From NCBI GenBank assembly GCA_034521225.1, contig JAXHMR010000027.1:1-64000 (forward strand): a stretch of DNA of 64,000 nucleotides, in the 5' to 3' direction. The stretch comes from Woeseia sp034521225 (lineage in GTDB: Bacteria; Pseudomonadota; Gammaproteobacteria; Steroidobacterales; Woeseiaceae). The notes below the pieces were generated by a model, which was not told where the DNA came from, did no database searches, and saw nothing but the letters and a program-made list of their open reading frames with translations. Positions 1 through 7,722 of this stretch are shown piece after piece. Position numbers and translations under genes: made by a program. How positions within the stretch are numbered: the first letter of the stretch is position 1; each line of letters begins with the position of its first letter.

Positions 1-57
1 ATGATGTGCCAGTCCACGCCCCGTTCACGGAAGTCATGCAGCAATCTCTCTTTTTTG

Positions 58-498
58 CTAAGTGTCACGGTCCGGAGCACAGCTGAGCCCCGGAGCAATA
101 CCGTCATGATGCGCGATGCGGACGAGCCATCGATTCTCGGCCCACACCCGCCAATCTCATTGCCACTCGGGTCTGCAAAATGAAAACGGCGACCGCCCGG
201 AAAGCCGAACGGCTCCCGGGTGATACGTCCGCCGGCGTCCCGGGACTTTTTCCACCGACGTCTCCGATACCTGGCGAGTAAAGAAGAGACCAGCGGACCG
301 CCCTTTATGACATCCGCGGCGGCCAGGCGCAGTCCGCCAGCTTCGCCGCCTTCCTTTCGAATGCCGGCAGTACTCAGGCCGGTAGTCATTGAATTGCCAG
401 TCAAACGCGCTCTCATAGAACCGCCTGGCCTCCGACATGTCAGTGACGGCGATTTCAATGTAGTCGATGCCGTGATGAATGTGCGTGCTATCAGTCAT
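58..498 (-). CDS. VOC (glyoxalase/bleomycin-resistance) family protein, frameshifted
   Basis: A small VOC-fold protein. The start ATG at 498 follows a GGAGGG ribosome site. Visible family marks are the N-terminal IDYIEIAVTDM strand, ARRFYESAFDW (the usual helix after the first strand) and, in another frame, FHFADPSGNEIG, the usual last strand with its metal-ligand Glu. Two or three frame changes are needed in the middle, so the substrate pocket cannot be read. The family includes glyoxalases, dioxygenases and resistance proteins, and the substrate here is unknown. Stand-alone VOC proteins are common integron cargo. The end at 58 is the first stop in the best C-terminal frame and is uncertain. 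Confidence 0.6.
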
Positions 499-705
499 TT
501 TTGTTCCCTCCTCAAGCTGCGGCCGCATCAGGCGGATTTTCCACCCGGCTGGACGCCGCCACATAAGGTCTCTACTGGTGCGGATCAATCAGAACATCAA
601 TTCTCCTGAACTCGATTTCATCCGCCTATAAGGGAGCGATGCTCATCCGCGGCCATTATCAGCCTTTTCAGGTACATCCGCGATAGCTGACTATATCTTT
701 GGTCA

Positions 706-1261
706 TCAATTATCACCGCGTTGACCGCGGTCCATGGTCGCCTCCACGGAAGCAATTGATCTGGCCATGACAATCTCGCTGTGGATCACCTCCAAACGAA
801 AAGATCTGTTCGCCAACTTCGATGAACCCACGCTTTTTATAGAAAGCGAGGGCTCTTGGATTGCGCTCCCAGACACCGAGCCAAACAACATCCGATCCAC
901 GTTGTCTCATCTCGTCGATACATGCGTCCATCAGGGCCTGTGCGACGCCCTTCCCGTGCCAGTCGTCGCCAACGTCAAGCCCGTTGAATCACCGGCTTTT
1001 TGGACGAAACGAAATCCGGAGCTTCACCCCACAGCAGTAGCGCGTAGCCGATCGGTGTCTGTCCTTGTCCTCAGACAGAACGGTGGCATGTTATGGATTC
1101 GATATCTCAGCCGCTTGAATCTGCTCACCGAAGCTGTTGTGGCAATGAGTCGCCATGTGGCCGGCGGTATCCATGGCGCCATACGTTGCCCTGAATATCG
1201 ACTCAGCAAACTGAGAGAGCACCTTTGCGTCACGAGGCTTGGCTATACGTACTGTGAACAT
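706..1261 (-). CDS. GNAT family N-acetyltransferase, frameshifted
   Basis: Reconstructed from three frames. The N-terminus reads MFTVRIAKPRDAKVLSQFAE, a classic GNAT first strand and helix. The C-terminal half has the acetyl-CoA loop region (WHGKGVAQALMDACIDEM) followed by WLGVWERNPRALAFYKKRGF, the last GNAT strand-helix-strand. At about 180 residues the length is normal for the family. It probably acetylates a small molecule or protein amine, but nothing shows the substrate. At least two single-base shifts are needed, near 740 and 970-1060. No attC is recognisable between this gene and the VOC gene to its left, so the distal end of the array looks degraded. Confidence 0.65.
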
Positions 1262-1403
1262 GAGAGCCTCTCAAGAATGTCGGGAGCACGATTTTCTGTC
1301 GTCCGCAAATAATTTACGCCGCTTTGTTATGCCAGCGCCGCTCGAGCGGCAGGGCCGCTTGCGTGTTTGGCCGGACCAATAGTGGTTCGACTAAATTCCC
1401 GCG

Positions 1404-1601
1404 CTACGTTCGATTTGGCGTCGAACTAGCACCCTTCTTCTTAACTCCGGCAAGGATTGCTGCTGCGACAGCCGCGTAGATAGCCGCAACTGATCCGTAC
1501 ATAGACGCCGTGCCGGAAATTGATGACGACATTGCAATGCCCAGAAACAGACCAACTCCACCGAAAAAAATTCCGGCGAGTGCATAGGTGTATTTAGTCA
1601 T
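1404..1601 (-). CDS. Small two-helix membrane protein
   Basis: Intact 65-residue protein starting MTKYTYALAGIFFGGVGLF. Two hydrophobic segments (about residues 5-25 and 33-52) are joined by a short Ser/Gly-rich loop, and the tail is basic (VKKKGASSTPNRT). An in-frame ORF continues upstream, but the ATG at 1601 follows GGAGCAC and fits the hydrophobic start better. No family recognised. Small two-helix membrane proteins are frequent in chromosomal integrons; the role is unknown. Confidence 0.55.
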   Translation of the reverse strand: MTKYTYALAGIFFGGVGLFLGIAMSSSISGTASMYGSVAAIYAAVAAAILAGVKKKGASSTPNRT

Positions 1602-1650
1602 TTTTGTGCTCCTCGCGGTTTTTAAAATCCACTCGATCTTTGGATAGCTG

Positions 1651-1745
1651 GCATAACGTCTAAGATCACTGGCGAAAGCAGCTGGCGCGCGGCTTGCGCA
1701 AGCAAGACGCGTGACAGTTTCCCTGGTCTGCTTCAACTTTTAGTT
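1651..1745 (-). repeat. Probable attC of non-standard type
   Basis: A GCATAAC (GTTATGC on the cassette strand, matching R-prime GTTRRRY) opens the site. It is followed by a partly palindromic stretch containing GCGGCTTGCGCAAGC. The sequence differs from the main attC type of the array, and the R-double-prime end is not clear. It may close the cassette carrying the ORFs from 1740 to 2488. Confidence 0.4.
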
Positions 1746-2003
1746 TTGTGGATCACCAGTAATAGACATGTGGCTTCCTGCTTCCCACTGGAAAGACAAT
1801 TTGGCCGGGATCATCCAAGGCGCCGGCAAGCTTGCAAAGACGCGTATTCTCCCGGCGTCGAGGTCGCGTAAAGAACATCTTGCGCCACCATTTGGGTGCG
1901 CCCCTCGGAAAGTGAAACCAACGTACCTTGCCACGGTACTTTGAACGAAGTCGTCCATCCAGGTCACTGATCCTTCCTCCGATTCGTAACAGACATAGGC
2001 CAT
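1740..2003 (-). CDS. Hypothetical protein, 87 aa
   Basis: An uninterrupted ORF of 87 residues starting at an ATG 5 bases after GAGG and ending just before the attC-like site at 1651. It has no signal peptide or membrane segment and no recognised family. Its 5-prime end overlaps the reconstructed end of the ParE-like toxin, so it may be a separate third gene of this cassette or a chance ORF. Confidence 0.35.
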   Translation of the reverse strand: MAYVCYESEEGSVTWMDDFVQSTVARYVGFTFRGAHPNGGARCSLRDLDAGRIRVFASLPAPWMIPAKLSFQWEAGSHMSITGDPQN

Positions 2004-2315
2004 TTCCTCATGTGAAGTATCGTGAGAATATCCAGAAGATAGTATCTATGCTGAGTAGTTGCTCGCCTCCCTTACTGAAACCAGTTCGCGCACCGGGGTG
2101 CTACGTCTCTTGTGGTCGGAGAACCTCTCGCCGTCGGATCATGCATGTGCAAATCCGTTTGTCTTCCAAGTTTTGCATAGCAGGCATCCGGCCCTACGAC
2201 TCTTTTAAATTTCGGAGACTACTGATTCGGCAGCAACCGGGTCGTCCTGAGCGATGTAGACGAAAATATCCTTGAGCCAGCGCGCAGACTCTTCAGTCGA
2301 TACTAGCTTTGCCAC
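1964..2315 (-). CDS. ParE/RelE-family toxin, frameshifted
   Basis: The GTG at 2315 overlaps the antitoxin stop, as in most ParDE/RelBE pairs. The N-terminus reads EESARWLKDIFVYIAQDDP, the two-helix start of ParE toxins, and a C-terminal frame gives LLDILTILHMRKWP, matching the family's last strand (IEILRVLHG..R-like). At least two frame changes lie between. ParE-family toxins poison gyrase or, in the RelE branch, cut mRNA on the ribosome; which applies here cannot be told. Whether the toxin is truly broken or the assembly is wrong is open. Confidence 0.5.
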
Positions 2316-2488
2316 GTGCGAATTTGCCGAGCCATCTCGTCATTTGAAATGGTGCGTTTCGCATCAGCATCGGCCAAGCCCTTCTGGACCATTACGTCGA
2401 AGGCCAACTCCCGGACGATCGTTTCCTCGGAGCTATCATCTGGCTGATTTTCAATCAGTTTTCTCAGGTGTTCTTTTGCTGTCGACAT
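2303..2488 (-). CDS. Antitoxin-like protein of a ParE pair
   Basis: Intact 61-residue acidic protein starting MSTAKEHLRKLIENQPDDSS. The pattern of a short helix, a DDSS turn, RELAF, an ADA repeat and a final ISNDEMARQIRTWQ helix matches small antitoxins that precede RelE/ParE toxins in many cassettes. It lies directly upstream of the ParE-like gene and their ends overlap by 13 bases. It should bind and silence that toxin and may repress the operon; this is inferred from family and position. Confidence 0.65.
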   Translation of the reverse strand: MSTAKEHLRKLIENQPDDSSEETIVRELAFDVMVQKGLADADAKRTISNDEMARQIRTWQS

Positions 2489-2545
2489 TTCACGCCACCT
2501 CCGAGCCCAAGAATATCAGAACCACGCAAGTCAAAAGCAAGTTGA

Positions 2546-2632
2546 ATCTAACGCCTAAGCTCACCCGCACTTGATGCTAACCGCATGAGCGGCAGTGCGA
2601 GGCGGGCTGGGTCAAGTGACGGGTGCAGCGCT
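2546..2632 (-). repeat. attC, main type, right end degenerate
   Basis: ATCTAAC opens the site, followed by the main-type arms (AAGCTCACCCGCACTTGA ... GGCGGGCTGGGTCAAGTG). The R-double-prime end that should read GTTAG is lost (GCAGCGCTCGCC instead), so this site has probably lost normal excision of its cassette. Confidence 0.75.
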
Positions 2633-2825
2633 CGCCTTCAATGGATACGAATCCTGATCGGTGTTGGAAGAACGGTATTCCTCCGATAAATCAACGTATC
2701 TCAACAGTTTGAAAAAACGCGGCTCACCATTGCTCGACAACCTCCGCCCGACTGCGGCGTAAACAGGTCTTTTCCTTGACTGTCTACCTCAGGGCGTGTG
2801 TTAAGCGCCGCCACACTTGAATTAC

Positions 2826-3073
2826 TCATGGCTCCTCCAGCCACTCCCGAAGCACACAGTTTGACGCCGCTGCTGCGGAGTGCGGGCTGCTTTAGCAGCT
2901 TCTCTCGGTGGCACAAATAGCAGCGAGAGCTCCGCAGCCGGCAATCCGTTGGCCCTTCGAAATCGTCCAGGCTGCGCTTCGCAACGGCACAGCTCTGCAT
3001 TCGACTCGTGAAGCGCCAAATGGCGACGCCATAGGTTGACCGTTCGTTCTCGTTCATTTGCGGCGCGCTTCAT
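2826..3073 (-). CDS. Small Cys-rich protein following a DUF6429 gene, frameshifted
   Basis: Its ATG overlaps the stop of the DUF6429-like gene (ATGA). Readable parts are LWRRHLALHESNAELCRCE, a glycine/cysteine turn and RCYLCHREKLLKQP, ending REWLEEP. The CxC and CxxC pairs suggest a small zinc ribbon. Two frame changes are needed. Similar short basic Cys-rich proteins are known as integron cassette hypotheticals, and I know of no function. The 4-base overlap suggests translational coupling with the upstream gene. Confidence 0.5.
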
Positions 3074-3311
3074 GGCGTCCTCTGCTCTTGTTTCACAAAC
3101 AGCATATTGAATAAGCGCTCCACTTCCTTCAGAACCTCTTCTGTAAGTACAACGATTTCGCTTTACTCACCGGATCAGAAATAAATCCCTTTCTCGTGTA
3201 GCCGGTTCATTGCGTCCCAGTCAAACGACTTCCACACGCGCACCCCATCATGCAACGTCAAATAAGCGAGGCTAGCACGCTTTCATCCACTGCGTCTACG
3301 TCGTAATCCAT
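3070..3311 (-). CDS. DUF6429-like protein, frameshifted
   Basis: The start MDYDVDAVDESVLA and the core YLTLHDGVRVWKSFDWDAM, RLHEKGFISDPVSKAKS and LTEEVLKEVERLF match the DUF6429 pattern of about 80 residues. One base is missing or extra near 3260. The family has no known activity; it looks like a small helical winged protein (inference). It is first in a two-gene cassette with the Cys-rich protein. Confidence 0.65.
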
Positions 3312-3332
3312 AGCACAAACTCGACAGAGTGC

Positions 3333-3416
3333 GCCTAACGTCTAAGCTTGACGCCAGACCGCCTGGAGCGGAGCGCAAGGCGGGCTGGGTAAGTGTGGTG
3401 TAGCGCATGGTTAGCT
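3333..3416 (-). repeat. attC of the BrnTA cassette, shortened
   Basis: GCCTAAC at 3333 is R-prime (GTTAGGC on the cassette strand) and GTTAGCT at 3410-3416 is the other core. The site is about 10 bases shorter than the main type because part of the left arm is deleted. The brnA stop codon lies inside the right core. Confidence 0.85.
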
Positions 3417-3665
3417 GGCGTCACGAAGTTCTTCACGAACAACTCTCCGAAGAGTCTCCTCGAGCGGTTCATATGAATGCTCGATATAGTCGCGAAGAGC
3501 CTTGTTGATCAGGGTTTGGTAATTTCCGCCACCTGCTTCATTCACTTGCTTTTTGAACCAGTTGATAACGTCTTCATCCAGACGAATTGTTATGCGGGCC
3601 TTGCCACTCGACGGGGGAACTACCGGGCCTCGCTTCCCTTTACTGAAATCGTACTCTTTCCTCAT
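3411..3665 (-). CDS. brnA: BrnA-type antitoxin
   Basis: Intact 84-residue protein. After a basic N-terminus with a PPSSGKARITIRLDEDV segment comes a ribbon-helix-helix: one strand (ITIRLD), helix VINWFKKQVNEAG and helix NYQTLINKALRDYIE. This is the BrnA DNA-binding and toxin-neutralising antitoxin, usually encoded second and autoregulating the operon. It overlaps brnT by 4 bases. Its stop TAA is supplied by the attC core, so translation ends inside the recombination site. Confidence 0.88.
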   Translation of the reverse strand: MRKEYDFSKGKRGPVVPPSSGKARITIRLDEDVINWFKKQVNEAGGGNYQTLINKALRDYIEHSYEPLEETLRRVVREELRDAS

Positions 3666-3934
3666 TTCAATTCCTCGTAGCGACGGCGCTCCTGTTTCGA
3701 GGCTTTCCGAGAAGAAATAATCCGGATGTTTCTGTTGCGGAATGTAAATGCTGTTACAAGAATCCGGCCGTAGGGGTCCATGCCCATCGAGATATACCTC
3801 TCCTCCTCAACAGCATCTGGGTCTTTGGTCGTAATCGCGTTCGGATCCTCAAGAGCAATGACGACGTCCGCGAAGTCAACGCCGTGCTTGCGGGCGTTTG
3901 AGGCTGCCTTGCCAGGATCCCACTCGACGCCCAT
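3662..3934 (-). CDS. brnT: BrnT-type ribonuclease toxin
   Basis: Intact 90-residue toxin of the RelE-like BrnT family. The typical opening is present (VEWDPGKAASNARKHGVDF, where the family has F/Y-WD-KA-N-KHG-V-F), followed by a central GYGRILVVAF-type strand (here DPYGRILVTAFTFR) and the final IRIISSRKASKQERRRYEE with the conserved basic/Arg-Tyr helix. It would cut mRNA and halt translation when unpaired from BrnA. It is first in the pair, as in other brnTA operons. Confidence 0.88.
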   Translation of the reverse strand: MGVEWDPGKAASNARKHGVDFADVVIALEDPNAITTKDPDAVEEERYISMGMDPYGRILVTAFTFRNRNIRIISSRKASKQERRRYEELK

Positions 3935-3994
3935 GAGAAAGAGTGTATGTACAACTGTGCACCACTGTCAATGCCTGTGGGAGAGTTGAGCGCC

Positions 3995-4091
3995 AGCTAA
4001 CGCCTAAGCTCACCCGCACTTGACGCAGACCGCCTGGAGCGGCAGCGCAAGGCGGGCTGGGTCAAGTGTCGGGTGCAGCGCATGGTTATAC
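3995..4091 (-). repeat. attC, main type
   Basis: Cores are AGCTAAC at the left and GTTATAC at the right. The arms and centre match the array consensus, including the palindromic GACCGCCTGGAGCGGC ... GGCGGGCTGGGTC. The site closes the ParE/RelB-like cassette. Confidence 0.9.
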
Positions 4092-4096
4092 GTCAA

Positions 4097-4383
4097 CTAC
4101 GCATTTGCCACCGACCCGGGTCGCGACGCCAGATCGGTAATGGCGATAACGACCGTACGGCTCTCGTAAGTGTTGAAGAAGACGCCGAACGGAAACTTGC
4201 GCAGCAACGCTCGGCGAATTCCACGATACACCTCCGGGAATTGGCGTTGAACTCTGAATCCTTGCCAATATAATTTGGAAATCCTCAAAAAACCGAATTC
4301 CAGGCCGGGCTGCTGGCATTCCGTACCAATTTACTGCTTGCATTAGGTCTTGGGCTGCGGCTGGCCTGAATTGGACAGGTCAC
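4097..4383 (-). CDS. ParE-family toxin, frameshifted
   Basis: The GTG at 4383 overlaps the antitoxin stop (GTGA). Readable segments in three frames are PIQFRPAA-type start, DLMQAVNWYGMPAARPG, FFEDFQIILARI, FRVQRQFPEVYRGIRRALL and RKFPFGVFF. Together they give the ParE fold of two N-terminal helices and a four-stranded sheet, with the FP-Y/F and RR-L-FP-YA signatures. It probably belongs to the gyrase-poisoning branch. Two frame changes are needed. Confidence 0.65.
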
Positions 4384-4598
4384 GAGAGCTCTTTCTGGAT
4401 CCGCGCCCTCACTTCTTCCCCAAGGTATAGTTTCAACGTCGCCGGACTCCAGCTCGGCGATCCTCCTGTCGAGCATTTCTTTTTGAGCATCCGTAACTGG
4501 AATACTCGACGAATGGCTTCTAGGCTCTCCAGGTACTCGATCAGCTCGAGTTTCTCCTCGGCGTTGAGGTGGTCAATGTCGATAGCTGGTTTGGACAT
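4380..4598 (-). CDS. Addiction-module antitoxin (CHP02574/RelB-like), frameshifted
   Basis: The start MSKPAIDIDHLNAEEKLELI is the standard opening of this short helical antitoxin family, which usually has about 75 residues. The middle DRRIAELESGDVETIPW is in another frame and the end EEVRARIQKELS returns to the first. The two shifts compensate, so the total length is right. It is upstream of and overlaps the ParE-like toxin. Confidence 0.7.
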   Translation of the reverse strand: MSKPAIDIDHLNAEEKLELIEYLESLEAIRRVFQLRMLKKKCSTGGSPSWSPATLKLYLGEEVRARIQKELS

Positions 4599-4662
4599 TC
4601 GCTAGTGTACCTCTCCGAAATCTGGGTGAAGAGTAGAAATGACGCTCGACTGTCAAATTGAC

Positions 4663-4759
4663 GTATAAAGTCTAAGCTCACCTGTACTTGACGATTGCCG
4701 ACCGGAGCGGTAGCGCAGGGAGACAATGGTCAAGTGTCTGGTGCAGCGATTTGTTAGCT
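4663..4759 (-). repeat. attC, diverged main type
   Basis: Left core GTATAAA is degenerate and right core GTTAGCT is good. The arms still pair, but the stem has drifted (CACCTGTACTTGACGATT, GGGAGACAATGGTCAAG). It has diverged more than its neighbours. Confidence 0.8.
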
Positions 4760-5079
4760 TTCAGCGCTTCGATCTCGCACCAGCTTGCTGCGTCGAAGTT
4801 TCTGCTCACTACGCATGACGTGCAGGATGAATACGCGACCCTGCTCTTTGTCATGCCGAAAAATGATGCGACATGGAGGCTCGATAATCTGACGCGGCAA
4901 CGCCACCCACGAAATTCCTGGGTTTTCGAACCACTGTCCGGATGTTTTTCGAGCTGATCCGCATGCCCGAAAATTCGCCGGACAAGCTCTTGTGCCGCCG
5001 GCCGATTCTCAAGAGCGATGTAGTCCGCAATAGCATCCAAATCTGCCAGCGCGGGATCAGACCAAATTACTTCAGCCAT
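4754..5079 (-). CDS. RelE/ParE-family toxin, frameshifted
   Basis: Opens MAEVIWSDPALADLDAIADY, the family's first strand and helix, continues RIFGHADQLEKHPDSG and, after one shift near 4890, ends RHDKEQGRVFILHVMRSEQK, the C-terminal strand of RelE/ParE proteins. Its stop TAA lies in the attC core. About 107 residues, normal length. It pairs with the Phd/YefM-like antitoxin just upstream. Confidence 0.7.
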
Positions 5080-5319
5080 CGAGCCATTTTGGCCTTGGCT
5101 TGATTGTTTGAGACGGTGCGCCCCTCATCCACAGCGCGCTCTCCACGGGCTATTCCTTCCAAGAGCTTCATCTTAGCCTGGAGCTTTTCGTAACTGTCAA
5201 CATCAACGAGATATGCCGAAGGCAGTCCATGCTGCGTGATAGGGATTTTTGGCTCCTTGTCCTTCGCCAATTCCGTCAGATCGGTGGCCTTTCGCTAAGA
5301 GTGGGGCAATAATGCGCAT
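5067..5319 (-). CDS. Phd/YefM-type antitoxin, frameshifted near the start
   Basis: The core EPKIPITQHGLPSAYLVDVDSY is the Phd/YefM beta-strand and AxLV-x-EEY-type signature; then a helix KLQAKMKLLEGIARGERAV and the toxin-binding tail NNQAKAKMARWL. The first 17 residues (MRIIA ... ERKATDLTELA) need one shift near 5295. It should repress its own promoter and mask the RelE/ParE partner, whose start overlaps its end. Confidence 0.7.
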
Positions 5320-5364
5320 GGTGTGATACTAAAGTGCCACTAAGCTAAATGCAAGCACTCTGAA

Positions 5365-5461
5365 AGCTAACGTCTAAGCTCAAACGCGCTTGACGCAGAC
5401 CGCCTGGAGCGGCAGCGCAAGGCGGGCTGGTTCAATTGGCAGGTGCAGCGCATTGCTAGGC
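5365..5461 (-). repeat. attC, main type
   Basis: Left core AGCTAAC; right core GCTAGGC, in which one conserved T is changed to C. Arm substitutions AAACGCG and GGTTCAATTGGCAGG keep the stem. It closes the three-gene cassette. Confidence 0.88.
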
Positions 5462-5872
5462 ATCGCCTCCGCGGGAGGTCGCTTTGGCTTCATCCTGTGC
5501 TTGTTGGTGTAACGCTAGCGCGCTGTCGTACAACCATTTTGCAGCGCGTGGCCGTAATGCATACCGGTAGACGATCGAAAACAGGCCAGAAAAGCAAGAT
5601 AGATCCAGCCAACGTCATATAACGGAATGTATAAGAGGCTCCACGATTTGGCATGAAAACCCAACAACCAAGAGCAGCGAGCCCACTGAAACATCGACAC
5701 GGCTTGTCGCGAGGGCCCTTGCCAGTGGCGGGTTGTCGTCCAATATGTGCCCATCTGAGCAAAAACCTCGATCGCATTCGGAACAATGCGGGGATGCCAA
5801 GATAGTTATTCCAACAAGATCGAAAACCAACCCAATTGACTGAAAGTCACTAGCAACATTTCCAAAGTACAT
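5456..5872 (-). CDS. Third gene of the putative effector cassette: multi-pass membrane protein, frameshifted
   Basis: Starts 10 bases after the deoxyribosyltransferase-like gene, which suggests an operon. Hydrophobic segments are QSIGLVFDLVGITILAS (near residues 10-28), VGSLLLVVGFSCQIV and, after one shift near 5625, GWIYLAFLACF. A basic, helical tail follows (ALRPRAAKWLYDSALALHQQ). The stop TAG falls in the right core of the attC. No family recognised. In this setting it may be a membrane anchor or a second effector, but that is inference. Confidence 0.5.
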
Positions 5873-5882
5873 CGATCATCCG

Positions 5883-6290
5883 CTAGATCTCATGTGCCGC
5901 GAGTCCCCTTAGCCTACTTTCAAGCCTATCCTTTAGTTCCTTCATGTTTCTGAAGAATATTATCGGATAATCTTTAAGATCAAACTCCAGCTGAGTACCG
6001 GACCGAGCAATATAGATTGGCGTTTTGCCGACACCCTGCGCATAGCCAGCTTCGTAGAAGACATTCGGTTTCGAATTGGTCAAGTCGACAACGGTACTCT
6101 GCGCGAAGATGGGCTCAAGGATGCGGTCTGTGATCCGATCATTTGACTCTGGCTCATCGACGCGCTCAGCTTCAAGGCCGCAGCGTTGACAGGCTTCCTT
6201 AATCGCATCCAACACGTCTTCGAGATTCGGGTCACTATCGTCAATAGGCATTGCTATAAAGACATAGCCTTTCTGAACGTGATCGCTCAT
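5883..6290 (-). CDS. Nucleoside 2-deoxyribosyltransferase-like (TIR-related fold) protein
   Basis: Intact, 135 residues. The order is strand KGYVFIAMP, helix EDVLDAIKEACQRCGLEAER, ITDRILEPIFAQSTVVDLT, then NPNVFYEAGYAQ-like SKPNVFYEAGYAQGVGKTPI. This is the nucleoside-2-deoxyribosyltransferase/TIR-like Rossmann pattern, and the Glu of FYEAGYA is the position that acts as nucleophile in true transferases. Stand-alone proteins of this type occur in bacterial immunity and nucleotide signalling as NAD or nucleotide N-glycosidases. The substrate is not shown here. It is the middle gene of a tight three-gene cassette. Confidence 0.7.
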   Translation of the reverse strand: MSDHVQKGYVFIAMPIDDSDPNLEDVLDAIKEACQRCGLEAERVDEPESNDRITDRILEPIFAQSTVVDLTNSKPNVFYEAGYAQGVGKTPIYIARSGTQLEFDLKDYPIIFFRNMKELKDRLESRLRGLAAHEI

Positions 6291-6308
6291 CTGTACCGCT
6301 GCGTTGTC

Positions 6309-6645
6309 TCACAATCGTTCCCCAAAACCCGGTGAGGACATGACGCCTATTGTCTGATCGATCATGTCCAGCACGTGTGGAACCATGCTCATCAAATACG
6401 GGGGGGTCGAACGTCATGCTGAACGGGTTCACGTTGCTCATAACAAGCCCGCCGACAGCGGGTGGAGGAGCAAATTGCATTGTCTTCAGCTGACCAGCCT
6501 CAAGCACCTCCCGTTGTGCGGCAGCTTTGTTTCCGTTTATAAAACGTCGCAGTTCGGCTCGATCTCTTGCACTATTTGATGCGTCCCACCGAACGACAGC
6601 GTCACAAAACTCGTTCAGTTTGTTGATCCGATCTTCAACACTCAT
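6309..6645 (-). CDS. First gene of the putative effector cassette: small helical protein of unknown function
   Basis: The ATG at 6645 (MSVEDRINKLNEFCDAVVRW) follows GGGAAAGAAC. The first half is charged and helical, then a Pro-rich linker (MQFAPPPAVGG), then, after a shift in a run of seven G at 6400-6406, YLMSMVPHVLDMIDQTIGVM and the end GFGERL. About 111 residues. No family recognised. It lies 18 bases upstream of the deoxyribosyltransferase-like gene, so it could be its regulator or partner. Confidence 0.5.
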
Positions 6646-6662
6646 CAGTTCTTTCCCTAAAT

Positions 6663-6750
6663 GCCTAACGCCTAAGCTCACCCGCATGCTCGCAGGCAGG
6701 CCGCCTAGCGACAGCGCAAGGCGGGCTAAGTCATGCAGCGCTGGTTAGCC
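6663..6750 (-). repeat. attC, main type, shortened
   Basis: Cores GCCTAAC and GTTAGCC. Both arms have lost several bases (CCCGCATGCTCGCAGGCAGG, GCGGGCTAAGTCATGCAG). The right core supplies the stop of the CopG-like antitoxin. Confidence 0.82.
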
Positions 6751-7026
6751 GACATCTTCACGCAAGCGACCCTCTACGTACTTGTGCAGCACGCTGGCGA
6801 TCAGCGTTTGGTACCAGGAATGCCCTCAGCCAATGCCCGCTTCTGAAGTCCCTCGAAGGTCTCTGGACGATAGGCGAATGTTGATTCTCGCGTCCTTTCG
6901 AAACATCGCATCGGCGTACTCTTGGTGCCGCTTTTGCAGCGCCTTCGATCGGCCTGTGCGCTTGAGCTTTCCAGATTCGAACGCCTCGAGAATCTCCTTC
7001 TCTTCCTTATCAAGCTTGCTCATCAT
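6745..7026 (-). CDS. CopG/BrnA-like antitoxin, frameshifted
   Basis: Reads MMSKLDKEEKEILEAFESG, KRHQEYADAMFRKDARINI, RLSSRDLxGLQKRALAEGIP and LIASVLHKYVEGRLREDVG across two frame changes near 6850 and 6810. It is a ribbon-helix-helix antitoxin (strand INIRLSSRDL, helix LQKRALAEG, helix LIASVLHKYVEG) of about 92 residues, often found with BrnT-like toxins in cassettes. The stop TAA lies inside the attC core. Confidence 0.7.
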
Positions 7027-7028
7027 CT

Positions 7029-7309
7029 TTACTCCTGATATCGCTTTGCCCGCTTTCCGACTCGGAATGATCGTCTTCAGAAAAAGACTTCGTCCTCTGT
7101 TTCAACGAACGGCACGAGGTTATACGTATCCTTCGATTTCAACGGCGTGAATATACTGGCCAGGGTATCGTTGCTGATTAGGGTGATCGAAGAGTTTCAA
7201 GTACGTCCCCGGCCTGTATGTGGAAGACCGCGTCTTCGAAAGAAAATGCGCCGTTTGGCTTTCAGGCTCTCGTTCTTCCGCTGTGCTCGCAAACGCTGAT
7301 CGGCTTCAT
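7029..7309 (-). CDS. BrnT-like toxin, frameshifted
   Basis: Readable pieces are KNESLKAKRRISFEDAVFHI, QAGDVLE, DHPNQQRYPGQYIHAVEIEG, YLVPFVE and FFLKTIIPSRKAGKRYQE. This is the BrnT-like layout: an N-KA-G-SFEDA start, a central strand pair, and an IIPSRKA-KRY end. It lies directly upstream of the CopG-like antitoxin. At least two single-base shifts are needed; the start is uncertain. Confidence 0.6.
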
Positions 7310-7346
7310 CAGCGCAGACTAGCACATTGTGCCTTTTGTCTTAGGC

Positions 7347-7442
7347 GGCTAACGCCTACGTCACCCGCACTCGACGCAGGCCGCCTGGAGCGGCAGCGCA
7401 AGGCGGGCTGGGTCAAGTGGCGGGTGGAGCGCATGGTTAGGC
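7347..7442 (-). repeat. attC, main type
   Basis: Cores GGCTAAC and GTTAGGC with consensus arms (one base lost in CCTACGTCACC). It closes the cassette that carries a RelE/Xre pair and an IS4-type element. Confidence 0.9.
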
Positions 7443-7722
7443 TGCTGATCTCGACCGCGACATCCCAGCCGGGAAAAACCAAAACCGCCGGATGACATTT
7501 CAGCGAACGAGCAAGAACTTTCGCCCTTTCCACTCCGAGACGAACCCGGTCGTTCTCGATAGCCGAAATTGTAGACTGGGGAAGACCACTCAGGTCCGCC
7601 AGATCATTTTGACTGAGATTCCTGCAGTTCGCGGAGAACGCGAACCGACCCGCCGGACGAGAACATCGATGTGCCGCTTGGCAGGCCTAAATCTCCTTCA
7701 TGTCACTTCCTGCGGTAGTCAT
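7436..7722 (-). CDS. XRE-type HTH antitoxin, frameshifted
   Basis: The HTH reads NDLADLSGLPQSTISAIEND followed by RVRLGVERAKVLARSLKCHP, the Xre recognition helix and its following helix. The N-terminal part needs one shift near 7620. The end VLVFPGWDVAVEISS is the usual tail of HigA/Xre-like antitoxins. It sits second in the pair, after the toxin, as in higBA. The frame continues into the attC, so the exact stop is uncertain. Confidence 0.65.

Noticed and set aside
1262..1403. Possible attC half-site (GTTATGC at 1326-1332 with CGCCGCTCGAGCGGC)
   Set aside because: No matching left core or paired arms could be found, so it is not listed as a site.
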